Below, one piece after another: positions 1-11,739 of a DNA stretch of 64,000 bases. Source of the stretch: Nocardioides sp. SR21 (lineage in GTDB: Bacteria; Actinomycetota; Actinomycetes; Propionibacteriales; Nocardioidaceae); the NCBI RefSeq assembly GCF_022761125.1, contig NZ_JAKWJR010000007.1:1-64000 (forward strand). The letters run 5' to 3'. Position 1 is the stretch's first letter; each line of letters begins with the position of its first letter. The translations under genes were made by a program, and so were the position numbers. The notes under the pieces were generated by a model that had not been told where the DNA came from, did no database searches, and saw nothing but the letters and a program-made list of their open reading frames with translations.

Positions 1-347
1 CCGGCCGCACCCGTGGCGCCGGTGGCGCCGGTGGCGCCCGTGGCGCCCGTGGCGCCCGTTGCACCCTGCGGACCGGCAGGCCCGGCCTCGCCCTGGGCGC
101 CGGTCGCGCCCGTGGCTCCCGTGGCGCCGCGCTTGCCCGCGACGTTCCAGCGCAGCGAGGCCTCACCGCGGGCACAACGCTCGCCCGCGCCGACCACGCG
201 CAGGTCGCCCGTGCCGATGTCGTAGCACGCCTTGATCGACCCGCGCGCCGGTGCCGCCTCGGCCGGGACCGGCCCGAGCACGGCCAGCAGAGCGAGCGAA
301 GCGACCGAGATCGCGGTGGCGCGGCGAGGTCCCACGAGAGAAATCAC
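1..347 (-). CDS. Collagen-like secreted protein (partial, C-terminus off window)
   Basis: Read on the minus strand from a GTG at 347; an in-frame TAG lies four codons upstream, so the start is nearly forced. The N-terminus is a Sec signal peptide: a short basic stretch (PRR), a hydrophobic core ([13 protein letters not shown]) and a likely cleavage after AEA. A short mature domain with two cysteines (KACYD, ERCARG) follows. From about residue 79 the protein is uninterrupted Gly-X-Y triplets, mostly GAT with GAQ, GEA, GPA and GPQ, running off the window edge. Gly-X-Y runs form collagen triple helices in secreted or surface bacterial proteins. The function is unknown. The repeat DNA is itself a run of 9-bp near-perfect repeats and so is prone to length change. 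Confidence 0.8.
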   Translation of the reverse strand, partial: MISLVGPRRATAISVASLALLAVLGPVPAEAAPARGSIKACYDIGTGDLRVVGAGERCARGEASLRWNVAGKRGATGATGATGAQGEAGPAGPQGATGATGATGATGATGATGAA

Positions 348-370
348 GGAGGGACCCTAGCGGTGGTCCT

Positions 371-384
371 CACCCCTTGGGGTG
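371..384 (-). terminator. Short perfect palindrome after the TPR lipoprotein gene
   Basis: CACCCCTTGGGGTG is a 14-bp palindrome lying 18 bp beyond the stop of the minus-strand TPR gene and before the collagen-like gene. There is no T-tract, so termination is only a plausible role. Confidence 0.35.
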
Positions 385-401
385 GAAGGTCTAGATGTCC
401 G

Positions 402-3400
<2,999 letters not shown>

Positions 3401-3415
3401 GCGAACCTAGGAGGC

Positions 3416-3991
3416 ATGCCTTCCGAGTCCCGACGTACGTCGCGCCCGCGCGGCCGCACCGGTCCCGGCAGGGGAGCAGGTCGTGGTGGCAGGCCGCCGG
3501 GCGACACCGGGCCGATCCCGGTGACGCCGGCGACGCCGGAGGAGCCGCGCCCGTCGCGGCTGACCGGCCGCGCCGCGATCCTGGTGCTGGTCGTCTCGGT
3601 GCTGGCGGTGAGCTACGCGTCCTCGATGCGCGCCTACCTCCAGCAGCGTGACCAGATCGGCGACCTCAAGGACCAGATCGCGCTGCGGCAGGCCAGCATC
3701 AGCGAGCTGGAGCGCGAGAAGCGGCGCTGGGAGGACCCGGCGTACGTCCGTCAGCAGGCACGCGAGCTGAACTTCGTGATGCCCGGCGAGACGGCGTACG
3801 TCGTCCTCGACGAGAACGGCGAGCCGCTCGAGCACGAGACGTCCTTGACCGACCCGTCGACGCTCGGCCAGAAGCCGCCCACCGCCTGGTGGGACACCGC
3901 CTGGGAGTCGGTCGAGCTGGCGGGCCACCCGCCGGAGCCGGACCCCGAGCCGGCGACCCGGCTCGACCGGATCGACGGTGGCACCGAATGA
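3416..3991 (+). CDS. ftsB: FtsB/DivIC-family septum formation initiator
   Basis: 191 aa. A basic, Gly/Arg/Pro-rich cytoplasmic tail (1-50) precedes one transmembrane helix (about 52-70). An extracytoplasmic coiled coil (about 72-105) follows, then the family motif WEDPAYVRQQARELNFVMPGE and a Pro/Glu-rich tail. FtsB/DivIC proteins bridge FtsL and FtsQ in the divisome and help activate septal peptidoglycan synthesis. The long basic N-terminal tail is typical of actinobacterial members. It starts 15 bp after eno. The symbol follows the usual actinobacterial name; DivIC is the alternative. Confidence 0.88.
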   Translation: MPSESRRTSRPRGRTGPGRGAGRGGRPPGDTGPIPVTPATPEEPRPSRLTGRAAILVLVVSVLAVSYASSMRAYLQQRDQIGDLKDQIALRQASISELEREKRRWEDPAYVRQQARELNFVMPGETAYVVLDENGEPLEHETSLTDPSTLGQKPPTAWWDTAWESVELAGHPPEPDPEPATRLDRIDGGTE

Positions 3992-4011
3992 CCACCTGAG
4001 ACAATCAGCCG

Positions 4012-4491
4012 GTGATCGACCCGCAGGACGTCTCCGCCATCGAAGCCCAGCTCGGCCGTGAGCCGCGCTCCATCCACGCGATCGGGCACCGCTGCCCCTG
4101 CGGCAACCCGGATGTCGCAACCACCGAGCCGCGGCTGCCGAACGGCACGCCGTTCCCGACCACGTTCTACCTGACCTGCCCGCGGGCGGCGTCGCGGATC
4201 GGCACCCTCGAGGGCTCCGGGCTGATGAAGGAGATGCAGGGCCGGCTGGCCGACGACCCGGAGCTGGCGGCGGCGTACCGCGCCGCGCACGAGCGCTACC
4301 TGGAGTTCCGCGCCACCCTGGGCCACGTCGAGGAGATCGAGGGCATCTCGGCCGGCGGCATGCCGGACCGCGTGAAGTGCCTGCACGTGCTCGCGGGCCA
4401 GTCGCTGGCGATGGGCCGGGGCGTGAACCCGCTCGGAGACGAGGTGCTGGACCTGCTCGGTGAGTGGTGGAAGTCCGGGCCCTGCGTATGA
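4012..4491 (+). CDS. DUF501 family protein
   Basis: 159 aa from GTG 4012. The family is known mainly from its fixed place between the FtsB-like gene and the exopolyphosphatase. A Cys-rich segment (HRCPCGNPDV, with Cys28 and Cys30), a later LTCPRA and VKCLHVLAGQSLA suggest metal binding or redox-active cysteines, but no activity can be assigned. The stop codon overlaps the ATG of ppx (ATGA at 4488-4491), so the two are translationally coupled. Confidence 0.85.
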   Translation: MIDPQDVSAIEAQLGREPRSIHAIGHRCPCGNPDVATTEPRLPNGTPFPTTFYLTCPRAASRIGTLEGSGLMKEMQGRLADDPELAAAYRAAHERYLEFRATLGHVEEIEGISAGGMPDRVKCLHVLAGQSLAMGRGVNPLGDEVLDLLGEWWKSGPCV

Positions 4492-5396
4492 GGGCGCGGG
4501 TGGCCGCGATCGACTGCGGCACCAACACCATCAAGCTGCTGATCGGCGCGCTGCCCGACGTCGACGTCCGCGAGATGCGGATGGTCCGGCTCGGCCAGGA
4601 CCTCGACCGCACCGGCGTCATCGCCGACGCGGCGCTGGAGCGGGCGTTCGGCGCGATCGACGAGTACGCCGAGCTGATCCGGTCGTACGACGTCCCGCCG
4701 GAGCGGGTGCGCTTCGTGGCGACGTCGGCGACGCGTGACGCCGCCAACGCCGCGGTGTTCGTCGCCGGCGTCCGCGAGCGGCTGGGCGTCGAGCCGGAGG
4801 TGGTGTCCGGCGAGGAGGAGGCCGCGCTCGCCTTCGACGGCGCGCTCCGGAACCTGAAGCACACGCCCACCGGACCGGTGCTCGTCGTCGACATCGGTGG
4901 CGGCTCGACCGAGCTGATCCTCGGCCGGACCGGACCGGAGGCGAGCGTCTCGATGGACATCGGCTCGGTGCGGCTGCACGAGCGGCACCTGCACGCCGAT
5001 CCGCCGACCGCCGGGCAGGTCGCCGCCTGCCGCGCCGACATCGACGCGCACCTCGACGCCGCCGGCGTCGACCCGACCGCGGCCACCACCGTGATCGGGG
5101 TGGCCGGCACCGTCACCCAGCTCGCCGCGGTGGCGCTCGACCTGCCGGCGTACGACCGCGCGGCCGTCGACCAGGCCGTGCTGCCCACCGGGCTGGTGCT
5201 CGCGACCGTCGACCTGCTGCTGTCGATGAGCCACGACTCCCGGCGCTCGATCCCGTCGATGCACCCGGGCCGCGCCGACGTGATCGGCGCGGGCGTGCTG
5301 ATCCTCGGGCAGGTCCTGCAGCGCGCGGGCGCCGCCGAGCTGGTCGTCTCCGAGTCCGACATCCTCGACGGGATCGCCTGGTCCCTCACTCGTTGA
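4488..5396 (+). CDS. ppx: Exopolyphosphatase / Ppx-GppA phosphatase
   Basis: 302 aa from ATG 4488, chosen because of the ATGA overlap with the upstream stop; GTG 4500 is possible. ASKHA (actin-like) fold signatures are AAIDCGTNTIKLLIG at the N-terminus, ATSATRDAAN, SGEEEAALAFDGA, VVDIGGGSTELILG and VAGTVTQLA. Members cleave terminal phosphate from polyphosphate or from pppGpp, linking phosphate storage to the stringent response. It is about 300 aa and lacks the C-terminal HD-like domain of longer enzymes, like mycobacterial Ppx1 (Rv1026). Confidence 0.92.
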   Translation: MRARVAAIDCGTNTIKLLIGALPDVDVREMRMVRLGQDLDRTGVIADAALERAFGAIDEYAELIRSYDVPPERVRFVATSATRDAANAAVFVAGVRERLGVEPEVVSGEEEAALAFDGALRNLKHTPTGPVLVVDIGGGSTELILGRTGPEASVSMDIGSVRLHERHLHADPPTAGQVAACRADIDAHLDAAGVDPTAATTVIGVAGTVTQLAAVALDLPAYDRAAVDQAVLPTGLVLATVDLLLSMSHDSRRSIPSMHPGRADVIGAGVLILGQVLQRAGAAELVVSESDILDGIAWSLTR

Positions 5397-5432
5397 CCGC
5401 GCCCTCGTCCACCGCCGTGCCACGATCGGTCC

Positions 5433-5561
5433 ATGAAGAAGAAGCTGTACTTCCTCGTCGGGATGGCCGCCGGCTACGTGCTCGGCTCGCGGGCAGGGCG
5501 TGAGCGCTACGAGCAGCTGAAGACCTCCGCGCTCAAGGCGGTCCGCAGCCCCCAGCCGTGA
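5433..5561 (+). CDS. Tiny YtxH-like membrane protein
   Basis: 42 aa, beginning [20 protein letters not shown]. One short glycine-containing hydrophobic helix (about 5-19) is followed by [12 protein letters not shown], the signature of actinobacterial YtxH-domain proteins. Such proteins are usually about 80-100 aa, so this is a minimal form. Its TGA overlaps the GTG of the uracil-DNA glycosylase gene (GTGA, 5558-5561), which supports expression. Function unknown. Confidence 0.7.
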   Translation: MKKKLYFLVGMAAGYVLGSRAGRERYEQLKTSALKAVRSPQP

Positions 5562-6391
5562 GCGAGCTCCTCCCGCACCCGGCCACCGGGGACCTGTTCC
5601 CCTCACCGGTGCCGCCGGGCACCGGCTGGCCGGGCGACCCCGCCGCGCCCGAGACCCCCGTCGCAGGCACCGCGGCGGCGGTACGCCGGCTGGCGCGCAC
5701 GCCGGACCTCGCCGAGCTCGACGCCCGGGTCTCGGTGTGCCGCGCCTGCCCGCGACTGGTGCGCTGGCGCGAGGACGTCGCACGGAACAAGCGGGCGTCC
5801 TTCGCGGGTGAGCCCTACTGGGGCCGCCCGACCCCGGGCTGGGGCGCCGAGCAGCCGAAGGTGTTGGTGGTGGGCCTCGCGCCGGCGGCGAACGGCGCCA
5901 ACCGGACCGGGCGGATCTTCACGGGGGACCGCAGCGGCGACTGGCTGTTCGCCGGCCTGCACCGTGTCGGCCTGGCCCGCACCGCGACCAGCGTCCATGC
6001 CGCCGACGGCCAGGAGCTGATCGACACGCGGATGGTCGCGACCGTCCGCTGCGCGCCGCCGCAGAACAAGCCCAGCGTCACCGAGCGCGACACCTGCGCG
6101 CCGTGGATCGAGGCCGAGCTGGCGCTGGTCGTGGAGTCCGTGCGCGTCGTGGTCGCCCTCGGCTCGTTCGGCTGGGACGCCGCGCTCCGGTCGTTCGCCG
6201 GGCTGGGCTGGGAGGTGGAGCGACCGCGTCCGCGCTTCGGGCACGGTGCCGAGGCCGCGCTCGCCGGCGACGGCCGCGAGATCCGGTTGCTCGGCTGCTA
6301 CCACCCGAGCCAGCAGAACACGTTCACCGGCCGGCTGACCGAGGACATGCTGGACGACGTCCTCGGCCGCGCTGCGAGAATGCGCGACTAG
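5558..6391 (+). CDS. Family 5 uracil-DNA glycosylase (UDGb-type)
   Basis: 277 aa. An N-terminal extension of about 60 residues precedes [13 protein letters not shown], whose cysteines probably help ligate a 4Fe-4S cluster. Motif [21 protein letters not shown], has the AAN arrangement typical of family 5 in place of the family 4 GE(A/G)PG motif. Motif [17 protein letters not shown], is near the C-terminus. The enzyme removes uracil (and often hypoxanthine) from deaminated DNA, a suitable safeguard in a GC-rich genome. GTG start coupled to the upstream mini-gene; the tRNA gene follows four bases after the stop. Confidence 0.9.
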   Translation: MSELLPHPATGDLFPSPVPPGTGWPGDPAAPETPVAGTAAAVRRLARTPDLAELDARVSVCRACPRLVRWREDVARNKRASFAGEPYWGRPTPGWGAEQPKVLVVGLAPAANGANRTGRIFTGDRSGDWLFAGLHRVGLARTATSVHAADGQELIDTRMVATVRCAPPQNKPSVTERDTCAPWIEAELALVVESVRVVVALGSFGWDAALRSFAGLGWEVERPRPRFGHGAEAALAGDGREIRLLGCYHPSQQNTFTGRLTEDMLDDVLGRAARMRD

Positions 6392-6394
6392 CCC

Positions 6395-6471
6395 GCCCCC
6401 GTATCCCAACCGGCAGAGGAAATCGCCTTAAAAGCGACTCAGTCTGGGTTCGAATCCCAGCGGGGGCACCA
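6395..6471 (+). tRNA. tRNA-like gene, anticodon UAA, class I (short variable loop)
   Basis: The sequence folds as a complete tRNA: acceptor GCCCCCG/CGGGGGC, D-arm with AACCGGCAGA loop, anticodon stem ATCGC/GCGAC with an A-C mismatch at 27-43, loop CTTAAAA (anticodon TAA at 6429-6431), variable loop TCAGT, T-arm CTGGG-TTCGAAT-CCCAG, discriminator A and an encoded CCA (6469-6471). UAA would decode leucine UUA, but leucine tRNAs normally have a long variable arm and this has five bases. The D-stem is weak (T-A, C-G, C-G). It lies directly after the glycosylase gene. It may be an atypical or specialised tRNA; automatic tools would probably call it Leu. Confidence 0.8.
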
Positions 6472-6583
6472 CCGCTGCCGCCCGTCTCCCGTCCCGCGCT
6501 CAGGTCTTCCGGCACCCAGCCGATCGGACCCGGTGACACCTGCCCGACGTGGAGGGCAGGCGGAGTGTCTGTGAGGTGACGCA

Positions 6584-8014
6584 GTGAGCACGGAGGTCCC
6601 AGGTGTGGGCGCATCGATCTGCCCTGACGTCCGGCGTCGCCGGGCACGCAACGACCTGGTTGCCGGTGCCGTGGTGGTCGTGGTCGCGTTCCTGGTGCTG
6701 CGGCAGTTCGACCTGTTCGAGCGGGTCTACGACTGGAGCCGGGCGCACGAGAGCGTGAACCTCGACGAGCTCGTGCTGGCCCCCGCCCTCGGTGTGGTGC
6801 TGTTCGGGGTCTTCGGCTGGCGGCGCTACCGCGACGCGCGCGCCGAGGCCGCGCACCTCGCGCGGGCGGAGCACGCCCTGGCGGAGACCAACGAGCGCTA
6901 CCGCTCGCTCTACGACCTCCATCCGCACGCCGTCTTCACGCTGGACTCCGACGGCCGGCTGGTCGGGATGAACGCCGCGGCCGTGGAGCTGAGCGGCTAC
7001 GCGCCGAACGAGATGGCGACGCTCGAGATCCCCGACTACGTCGAGACCTACGACATCGCCCGGGTGACGCGGACCTTCCGGGAGATGCTGGCCAACCCGA
7101 TCGACCGGCTCGAGACCCGGATCATCCGCAAGGACGGCTCGATGGTCGAGGTCGCGGTGACCGGCATGCCGGTGATGGTCGGCGGGACCGCGGTCGGTGC
7201 GTACGGCATCGCCGAGAACATCACCGAGCGCATCGCGCTGCAGTACGACCTCGAGGAGGCCCGCCGGGTCGCCGAGGACGCCAGCGAGGCGAAGTCGCTG
7301 TTCCTCGCCAACATGAGCCACGAGATCCGTACGCCGCTGACCAGCGTGCTCGCCGCCAGCGAGATGCTGGCCGACACCGTCACCTCCGAGATGCAGGAGC
7401 GGCTGGTCGCGACCATGCAGCGCTCGGGCTCGCGCCTGCTGCGCCTGGTCGACGACATCCTCGACTTCTCCCGCGTCGAGGCCGGCCAGACCACGCTGCG
7501 CGACGACCCCTTCGACCTGTACTTCCTGCTCGACGAGCTCGCCCGCAACGCCGCCTCCCTCGCCGAGGCGAAGGGCGTCCGGCTGACCTGCACCGTCGAC
7601 CCGGCGGTGCCGCACGAGCTGCTCGGTGACGCCGACCGGGTCAGCCAGATCATCGGCAACCTGCTCGACAACGCGGTGAAGTTCACCGACCAGGGCTACG
7701 TGCGCGTCGACGCCGCGCTCGACGGCACCGACGGCGAGCACGGCACGGTCGTCATCAAGGTCGAGGACTCCGGCCTGGGCATGTCGACGGAGCAGCAGGA
7801 GCGCATCTTCGAGGCGTTCCGGCAGGCCGACCCGTCGATCACCCGCGGGTACGGCGGCACCGGTCTCGGGCTGGCGATCTGCCGGACGCTCGTCGAGCTC
7901 ATGGGCGGCACGATCACCGTCGACTCGACGTTCGCCGTCGGCACCGAGTTCACCGTCCGGGTACCGCTCGGGCTGGTCGCTCCGGCGGCCGAGAAGACCC
8001 GGCAGTCGGCCTAG
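6584..8014 (+). CDS. Membrane PAS-domain sensor histidine kinase
   Basis: 476 aa from GTG 6584. Two transmembrane helices (about 24-40 and 64-80) flank a short extracytoplasmic loop. Next are a PAS domain (about 100-215: YRSLYDLHPHAVFTLDSDG ... GAYGIAENITER), a linker helix and a HisKA domain with phospho-acceptor motif FLANMSHEIRTPLT. The ATPase domain has N box GNLLDNAVKF, G1 VEDSGLGM and G2 YGGTGLGLAICRTL. The H-box belongs to the hybrid-kinase-like class but no receiver domain is attached and no response regulator is adjacent, so it is an orphan. Its TAG shares the CTAG at 8011-8014 with the convergent gene. Confidence 0.9.
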   Translation: MSTEVPGVGASICPDVRRRRARNDLVAGAVVVVVAFLVLRQFDLFERVYDWSRAHESVNLDELVLAPALGVVLFGVFGWRRYRDARAEAAHLARAEHALAETNERYRSLYDLHPHAVFTLDSDGRLVGMNAAAVELSGYAPNEMATLEIPDYVETYDIARVTRTFREMLANPIDRLETRIIRKDGSMVEVAVTGMPVMVGGTAVGAYGIAENITERIALQYDLEEARRVAEDASEAKSLFLANMSHEIRTPLTSVLAASEMLADTVTSEMQERLVATMQRSGSRLLRLVDDILDFSRVEAGQTTLRDDPFDLYFLLDELARNAASLAEAKGVRLTCTVDPAVPHELLGDADRVSQIIGNLLDNAVKFTDQGYVRVDAALDGTDGEHGTVVIKVEDSGLGMSTEQQERIFEAFRQADPSITRGYGGTGLGLAICRTLVELMGGTITVDSTFAVGTEFTVRVPLGLVAPAAEKTRQSA

Positions 8015-9078
8015 AACCCGGCGCGCTCCCGCTGCCGGTAGGCCAGCGCCGGCTGGTACCGGTCGTGCAGCGTGGTGATCAGGCTGATCAGGCTGAGGAA
8101 GAACAACGTGTCCCAGCCGACCGACCGCTCGTCGAAGAAGTAGTACGCGACGGTCACCAGCACGACGTTCACACCGATGCGCGCGACCACGGCCAGGCCG
8201 GCGGACTCGATCGTCCACTCGCGACGCGAGACGAGGAGCGTGATCGCGGCGTTCAGCACGACGAACACCCCGACCGACACGAACAGCTCGGTGTTCGACG
8301 CGGTGATCCCCGGCAAGGTCTGCGAGTAGATCACCGAGATCAGGCCGACGAGGAAGACCTTCTCGAACGTCACCCACGACCACACGAAGCCGCCGGCCTC
8401 GACGCGGCGGGTGGCCTGGCTGGCGACGGTGGCCACGGACGCCGGCATCGGGTCCGAGTGGAACTCCCAACCGTGCTGGATCCGGCCGAGACGCGGGATC
8501 GCGACGAACCACAGCAGCAGCGCGGCCCCGACGACCACCGCGATGAGCACCGGCCACGCCCACCAGTACTCCTCGAGCGTGTCGGTCACGTCGAGCTTCG
8601 CCACGTGCAGCCAGTACTCCTGAGGCAGCTTGATGAACACCCAGATGAGACCGGCGAGCACGATCCACCACTTCAGGGTGCGACCGACGATCGCCCACCG
8701 GGTCCGGATCGCCTCGTAGGCGATGAAGAAGTACTCGAAGGTGTTCGGGAAGATCAGCAGCACCGCCCGGGCTCCGGTCATCTCGAACAGGAACACCCCG
8801 ACCAGCCGGTAGAAGTACAGGAACCGGCCGACGGAGTACGCCGCGAGGCTCTGCCAGTTGCGCATCGTCGCCAGGTAGGCGATCGCGAGGTAGAAGACGT
8901 CCATCGCCTTGTCGTAGGACTGGTAGCCCGGCGGGTCGTAGCCGAAGGCCTGGAAGATCGTCTGGTCCGCGGCGTCCAGCACCAGGCAGCCGATGATCGC
9001 GGGCAACGGGAACCGCGGGATCAGCAGCGGGATCAGGAACCGGCCGCCGACAACGGCGAGGAACACCACGTCTTCCAT
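8011..9078 (-). CDS. Polytopic membrane protein, unknown function
   Basis: 355 aa from ATG 9078 (MEDVVFLAVVGG). Hydrophobic segments recur throughout (FLIPLLIPRFPLPAIIGCLV, WWIVLAGLIWVF, WPVLIAVVVGAALLLWFV, LFVSVGVFVVLNAAITLLV, VARIGVNVVLVTVAYYF), about seven to nine helices, with many aromatic residues. I do not recognise the family and see no transport or catalytic motif. The stop overlaps that of the convergent kinase gene. The start faces a large inverted repeat (9146-9216) and then the GH5 gene, so it probably has its own promoter. Confidence 0.75.
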   Translation of the reverse strand: MEDVVFLAVVGGRFLIPLLIPRFPLPAIIGCLVLDAADQTIFQAFGYDPPGYQSYDKAMDVFYLAIAYLATMRNWQSLAAYSVGRFLYFYRLVGVFLFEMTGARAVLLIFPNTFEYFFIAYEAIRTRWAIVGRTLKWWIVLAGLIWVFIKLPQEYWLHVAKLDVTDTLEEYWWAWPVLIAVVVGAALLLWFVAIPRLGRIQHGWEFHSDPMPASVATVASQATRRVEAGGFVWSWVTFEKVFLVGLISVIYSQTLPGITASNTELFVSVGVFVVLNAAITLLVSRREWTIESAGLAVVARIGVNVVLVTVAYYFFDERSVGWDTLFFLSLISLITTLHDRYQPALAYRQRERAGF

Positions 9079-9145
9079 GGCCGGAGTCTGACGTACGGAG
9101 CGGGCTCGTGGTCGGGTTCGGCCTCGCGAGTATCGGGTGAACCGC

Positions 9146-9216
9146 TGGTCGAGCTCGTCGAGACCCCCGCACCCGACGTCGGCGGTCGGGTGCGGAGGTC
9201 TCGACAGGCTCGACCA
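9146..9216. repeat. Large imperfect inverted repeat, GGTCGAG-type dispersed element
   Basis: Arms of about 32 bp: TGGTCGAGCTCGTCGAGACC leads on the left, and GGTCTCGACAGGCTCGACCA closes the right, with a GC-rich centre. Related arms occur at 14269, 16020, 16138, 17737 and in the array at 35620. It sits between two divergent genes. Confidence 0.8.
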
Positions 9217-9258
9217 ACGATCCAGGTCACCTTCGGCGCCGCGAGTCGTTGGGAGGGC

Positions 9259-10773
9259 GTGCACCGGATCTGGAAGCTCGCCCTGCCCGCCCTCGGGCCT
9301 GTCCTCGGGCTCGTCCTCGCGCTCGTCGTCGCGATGCCCGCACTGCCGGCGTCGGCCGACCCTCCGCAGCTGCGGCGCGAGGGCCGCTGGCTGGTCGACC
9401 CGCAGGGCCGGGTCGTGATCGTGCACGGGCTGAACCTCGTCTACAAGCACGCGCCCTACGCGCCGCCGGCCACCGCCGCAGGCTTCCAGGCGCGTGACGC
9501 CCGGTGGCTGGCGCGGCACGGCTTCAACGGCGCGCGGGTCGGCACGCTGTGGGCGGGGCTGACCCCCGACGCGCCGGGCCGGGCGGATGCGGCGTACCTC
9601 TCGAAGGTGCAGCGGGTGCTCGACCTGCTCGCGAAGCAGCGCATCTGGTCGCAGCTCGACATGCACCAGGACCAGTGGCACGAGACGTACGGCGGCGAGG
9701 GCGTCCCGGACTGGGCGGTGCACCGGCCGGCGCCGTACGACGTGCTGCCACCGGTGACCGCGCCGTTCCCGACCGGCTACTGGACGCCCGAGGTGTCGAC
9801 GGTCTTCGACAACTTCTGGGCGGGGACCGGCGGCCTGCTCGACGCCTGGGCCGGGGCCTGGCAGGTGGCGGCGGAGGAGTGGCGGGACCAGCCGTACCTG
9901 ATGGGCTACGACCTGCTCAACGAGCCGTGGATGGGCCTGGAGTGGACGCTGTGCCTGACCACCGGCTGCCCGGACTCCTACCGCGCCGAGCTGCAGCCCG
10001 CGATGGAGCGGGGGCTCGCGGCGGTCCGCGAGGTCGACCCCGACAACATCGTCTGGTGGGAGCCGCAGCAGTTCGCCGGCGGGCAGCCGCTCGACACGTT
10101 CTTCGAGCCGGTGGCGGGGGAGGACCAGCTCGGGTTCTCGTGGCACAGCTACTGCCCCGATGTCTTCCTCGAGTCGCAGGGGCTCCCGGGCAGCAACGTC
10201 GAGAACTGCTGGGACTTCGCGCGCGGCCGCCAGGAGCACGCGCTGGAGCAGGCGCGGACCATGCGCGCCGTACCCCTGATGAGCGAGTGGGGCGCGACCG
10301 ACAACGTGCGCGCGATCGAGATCGACGCCGCCGCGGCCGACGAGGCGCTGATGGGCTGGACGCACTGGGCCTACAAGCGGTGGAACGACCCGACGACCGC
10401 TGACACCGCGCAGGGCCTGTTCCGCGACGACGCCGACCCGTCGTCGGTGAAGCGCGACAAGCTGCGGGTGCTCGTGCGCACCTACGCCCAGGCCACCGCC
10501 GGCACGCCGCTGGCGATGCGCTTCGACGCGGCGGACGGGACGTTCCGCTACCGCTACCGGCCGGACCCCTCGATCACGGCTCCGACGCGGATCTTCGTCA
10601 GCCCGCTGCACTACCCCGACGGCTTCCGGGTGCGGGTCGAGGGCGGCCGGGTCGTCTCGCGGTCGGCGCACCAGCTCCTGGTGGCCGCATCCTCGGCGAA
10701 GGTCGTCACGGTGCGGGTCGCCCGGTCCACTCCTGGGGAACCAATCGCGGGCGGCGCGCGTTCAACCCGGTGA
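9259..10773 (+). CDS. Secreted GH5 glycoside hydrolase, endoglycosylceramidase/cellulase-like
   Basis: 504 aa from GTG 9259. A Sec signal peptide (hydrophobic core LALPALGPVLGLVLALVV, cleavage after ASA) leads into a GH5 TIM barrel: VIVHGLNLVYKHAPY, FNGARVGTLWAGL, SQLDMHQDQWHE, the acid/base Glu in YDLLNEPW, SWHSYCPD, and the nucleophile Glu in LMSEWGATDN. A C-terminal beta-sandwich-like region (TRIFVSPLHYPDGFRV) matches the arrangement of endoglycoceramidase-type GH5 enzymes, which release the glycan from glycosphingolipids. Four cysteines (CLTTGC, SYC, NCW) could form disulfides outside the cell. The actual substrate is not known; GH5 also includes cellulases. The purine-rich GGGAGGG ends just before the start. 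Confidence 0.87.
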   Translation: MHRIWKLALPALGPVLGLVLALVVAMPALPASADPPQLRREGRWLVDPQGRVVIVHGLNLVYKHAPYAPPATAAGFQARDARWLARHGFNGARVGTLWAGLTPDAPGRADAAYLSKVQRVLDLLAKQRIWSQLDMHQDQWHETYGGEGVPDWAVHRPAPYDVLPPVTAPFPTGYWTPEVSTVFDNFWAGTGGLLDAWAGAWQVAAEEWRDQPYLMGYDLLNEPWMGLEWTLCLTTGCPDSYRAELQPAMERGLAAVREVDPDNIVWWEPQQFAGGQPLDTFFEPVAGEDQLGFSWHSYCPDVFLESQGLPGSNVENCWDFARGRQEHALEQARTMRAVPLMSEWGATDNVRAIEIDAAAADEALMGWTHWAYKRWNDPTTADTAQGLFRDDADPSSVKRDKLRVLVRTYAQATAGTPLAMRFDAADGTFRYRYRPDPSITAPTRIFVSPLHYPDGFRVRVEGGRVVSRSAHQLLVAASSAKVVTVRVARSTPGEPIAGGARSTR

Positions 10774-10844
10774 GCCCACCTAGACTGGGTTCATACCGGT
10801 GACCCGTCAGAGCGACGTCACCTACCGGCCTCGAGGAGAGACCA

Positions 10845-11711
10845 ATGCAGAGCAACAACCCGGTGTTCCGCCGTTCGGAGGAGTTCAACTCCGCGGGCGC
10901 CTACGGCAACCAGACGTACGCCGGCAGCGGCACCGGCTACACCGACCCCTCCACCTGGAGCACGGGCCAGCCCGGCCAGCCGGGCCAGTCATCCACGCCG
11001 GCGCCGCCGGTCGCCACCGGTGGCCCGATGACGATCGACTCGGTCGTCCAGAAGACCGCCATCGCACTGTTCGTCGTCATCGTCACGGCGGGCATCACCT
11101 GGGCGATGGCCCCGGACATCGACGCGGACACGACGCCTGCTGACATCAGCGGCATCATCGCGCTCGCGTCGATCGGTTCGCTGGCCGCCTTCGCGCTGTC
11201 GATGGTGAACTCGTTCAAGCGGATCATCAGCCCGGCGCTCGTCCTGCTGTTCTGCGCGGCGGAAGGCGTTGCCCTCGGCGCGATCAGCCTGGTCTTCGAG
11301 TCGATGTACCCGGGCATCGTGATGAGCGCCGTCCTCGGCACGTTCGGTGCCTTCGCCGGCACGCTCGCGGTCTACAAGTTCTTCAACATCAAGGTCACCG
11401 ACAAGTTCCGCAAGATGGTCATCGCGGCCATGTTCGGCATGATCGCCATCAGCCTGATCGAGGTCGTGCTCAGCTTCTTCGGCGCCCAGATCGGCCTGTT
11501 CGGCGACGGTGGCGTCGGCCTGATCTTCGCGGTCCTCGGCCTCGCGCTCGGCGTGTTCATGCTGGTGCTCGACTTCGACTTCGTCGAGCAGGGTGTCGCC
11601 AACGGCCTCCCGGACCGTGAGGGCTGGCGCGCCGCGTTCGCCATGACGGTCAGCCTGGTCTGGATCTACACCAACCTGCTGCGCATCCTCGCGATCATGC
11701 GCGGCGACTGA
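10845..11711 (+). CDS. Bax inhibitor-1/YccA family membrane protein
   Basis: 288 aa from ATG 10845 with GAGGAG upstream. The first 60 residues are a Gly/Gln/Pro/Thr-rich soluble tail (MQSNNPVFRRSEEFN..., GQPGQPGQ). Seven transmembrane helices follow, from about residue 65 (KTAIALFVVIVTAGITWAMA) to WIYTNLLRILAIM. The tail plus seven helices is the usual layout of actinobacterial Bax1-I proteins. Family members form pH-sensitive ion-leak channels or regulate membrane proteases; the role here is unknown. A palindrome (GGTGAC ... GTCACC, 10798-10822) lies just upstream, and a strong terminator follows. Confidence 0.92.
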   Translation: MQSNNPVFRRSEEFNSAGAYGNQTYAGSGTGYTDPSTWSTGQPGQPGQSSTPAPPVATGGPMTIDSVVQKTAIALFVVIVTAGITWAMAPDIDADTTPADISGIIALASIGSLAAFALSMVNSFKRIISPALVLLFCAAEGVALGAISLVFESMYPGIVMSAVLGTFGAFAGTLAVYKFFNIKVTDKFRKMVIAAMFGMIAISLIEVVLSFFGAQIGLFGDGGVGLIFAVLGLALGVFMLVLDFDFVEQGVANGLPDREGWRAAFAMTVSLVWIYTNLLRILAIMRGD

Positions 11712-11739
11712 TCACACGTAGATCACACGACGTACGACG

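Noticed and set aside
8065..10671. Very long open frames on the strands opposite the 8.0-9.1 kb membrane gene and the GH5 gene
   Set aside because: GC-rich third positions keep antisense frames open; the products are low-complexity Arg/Gly/Val strings with no family motifs.
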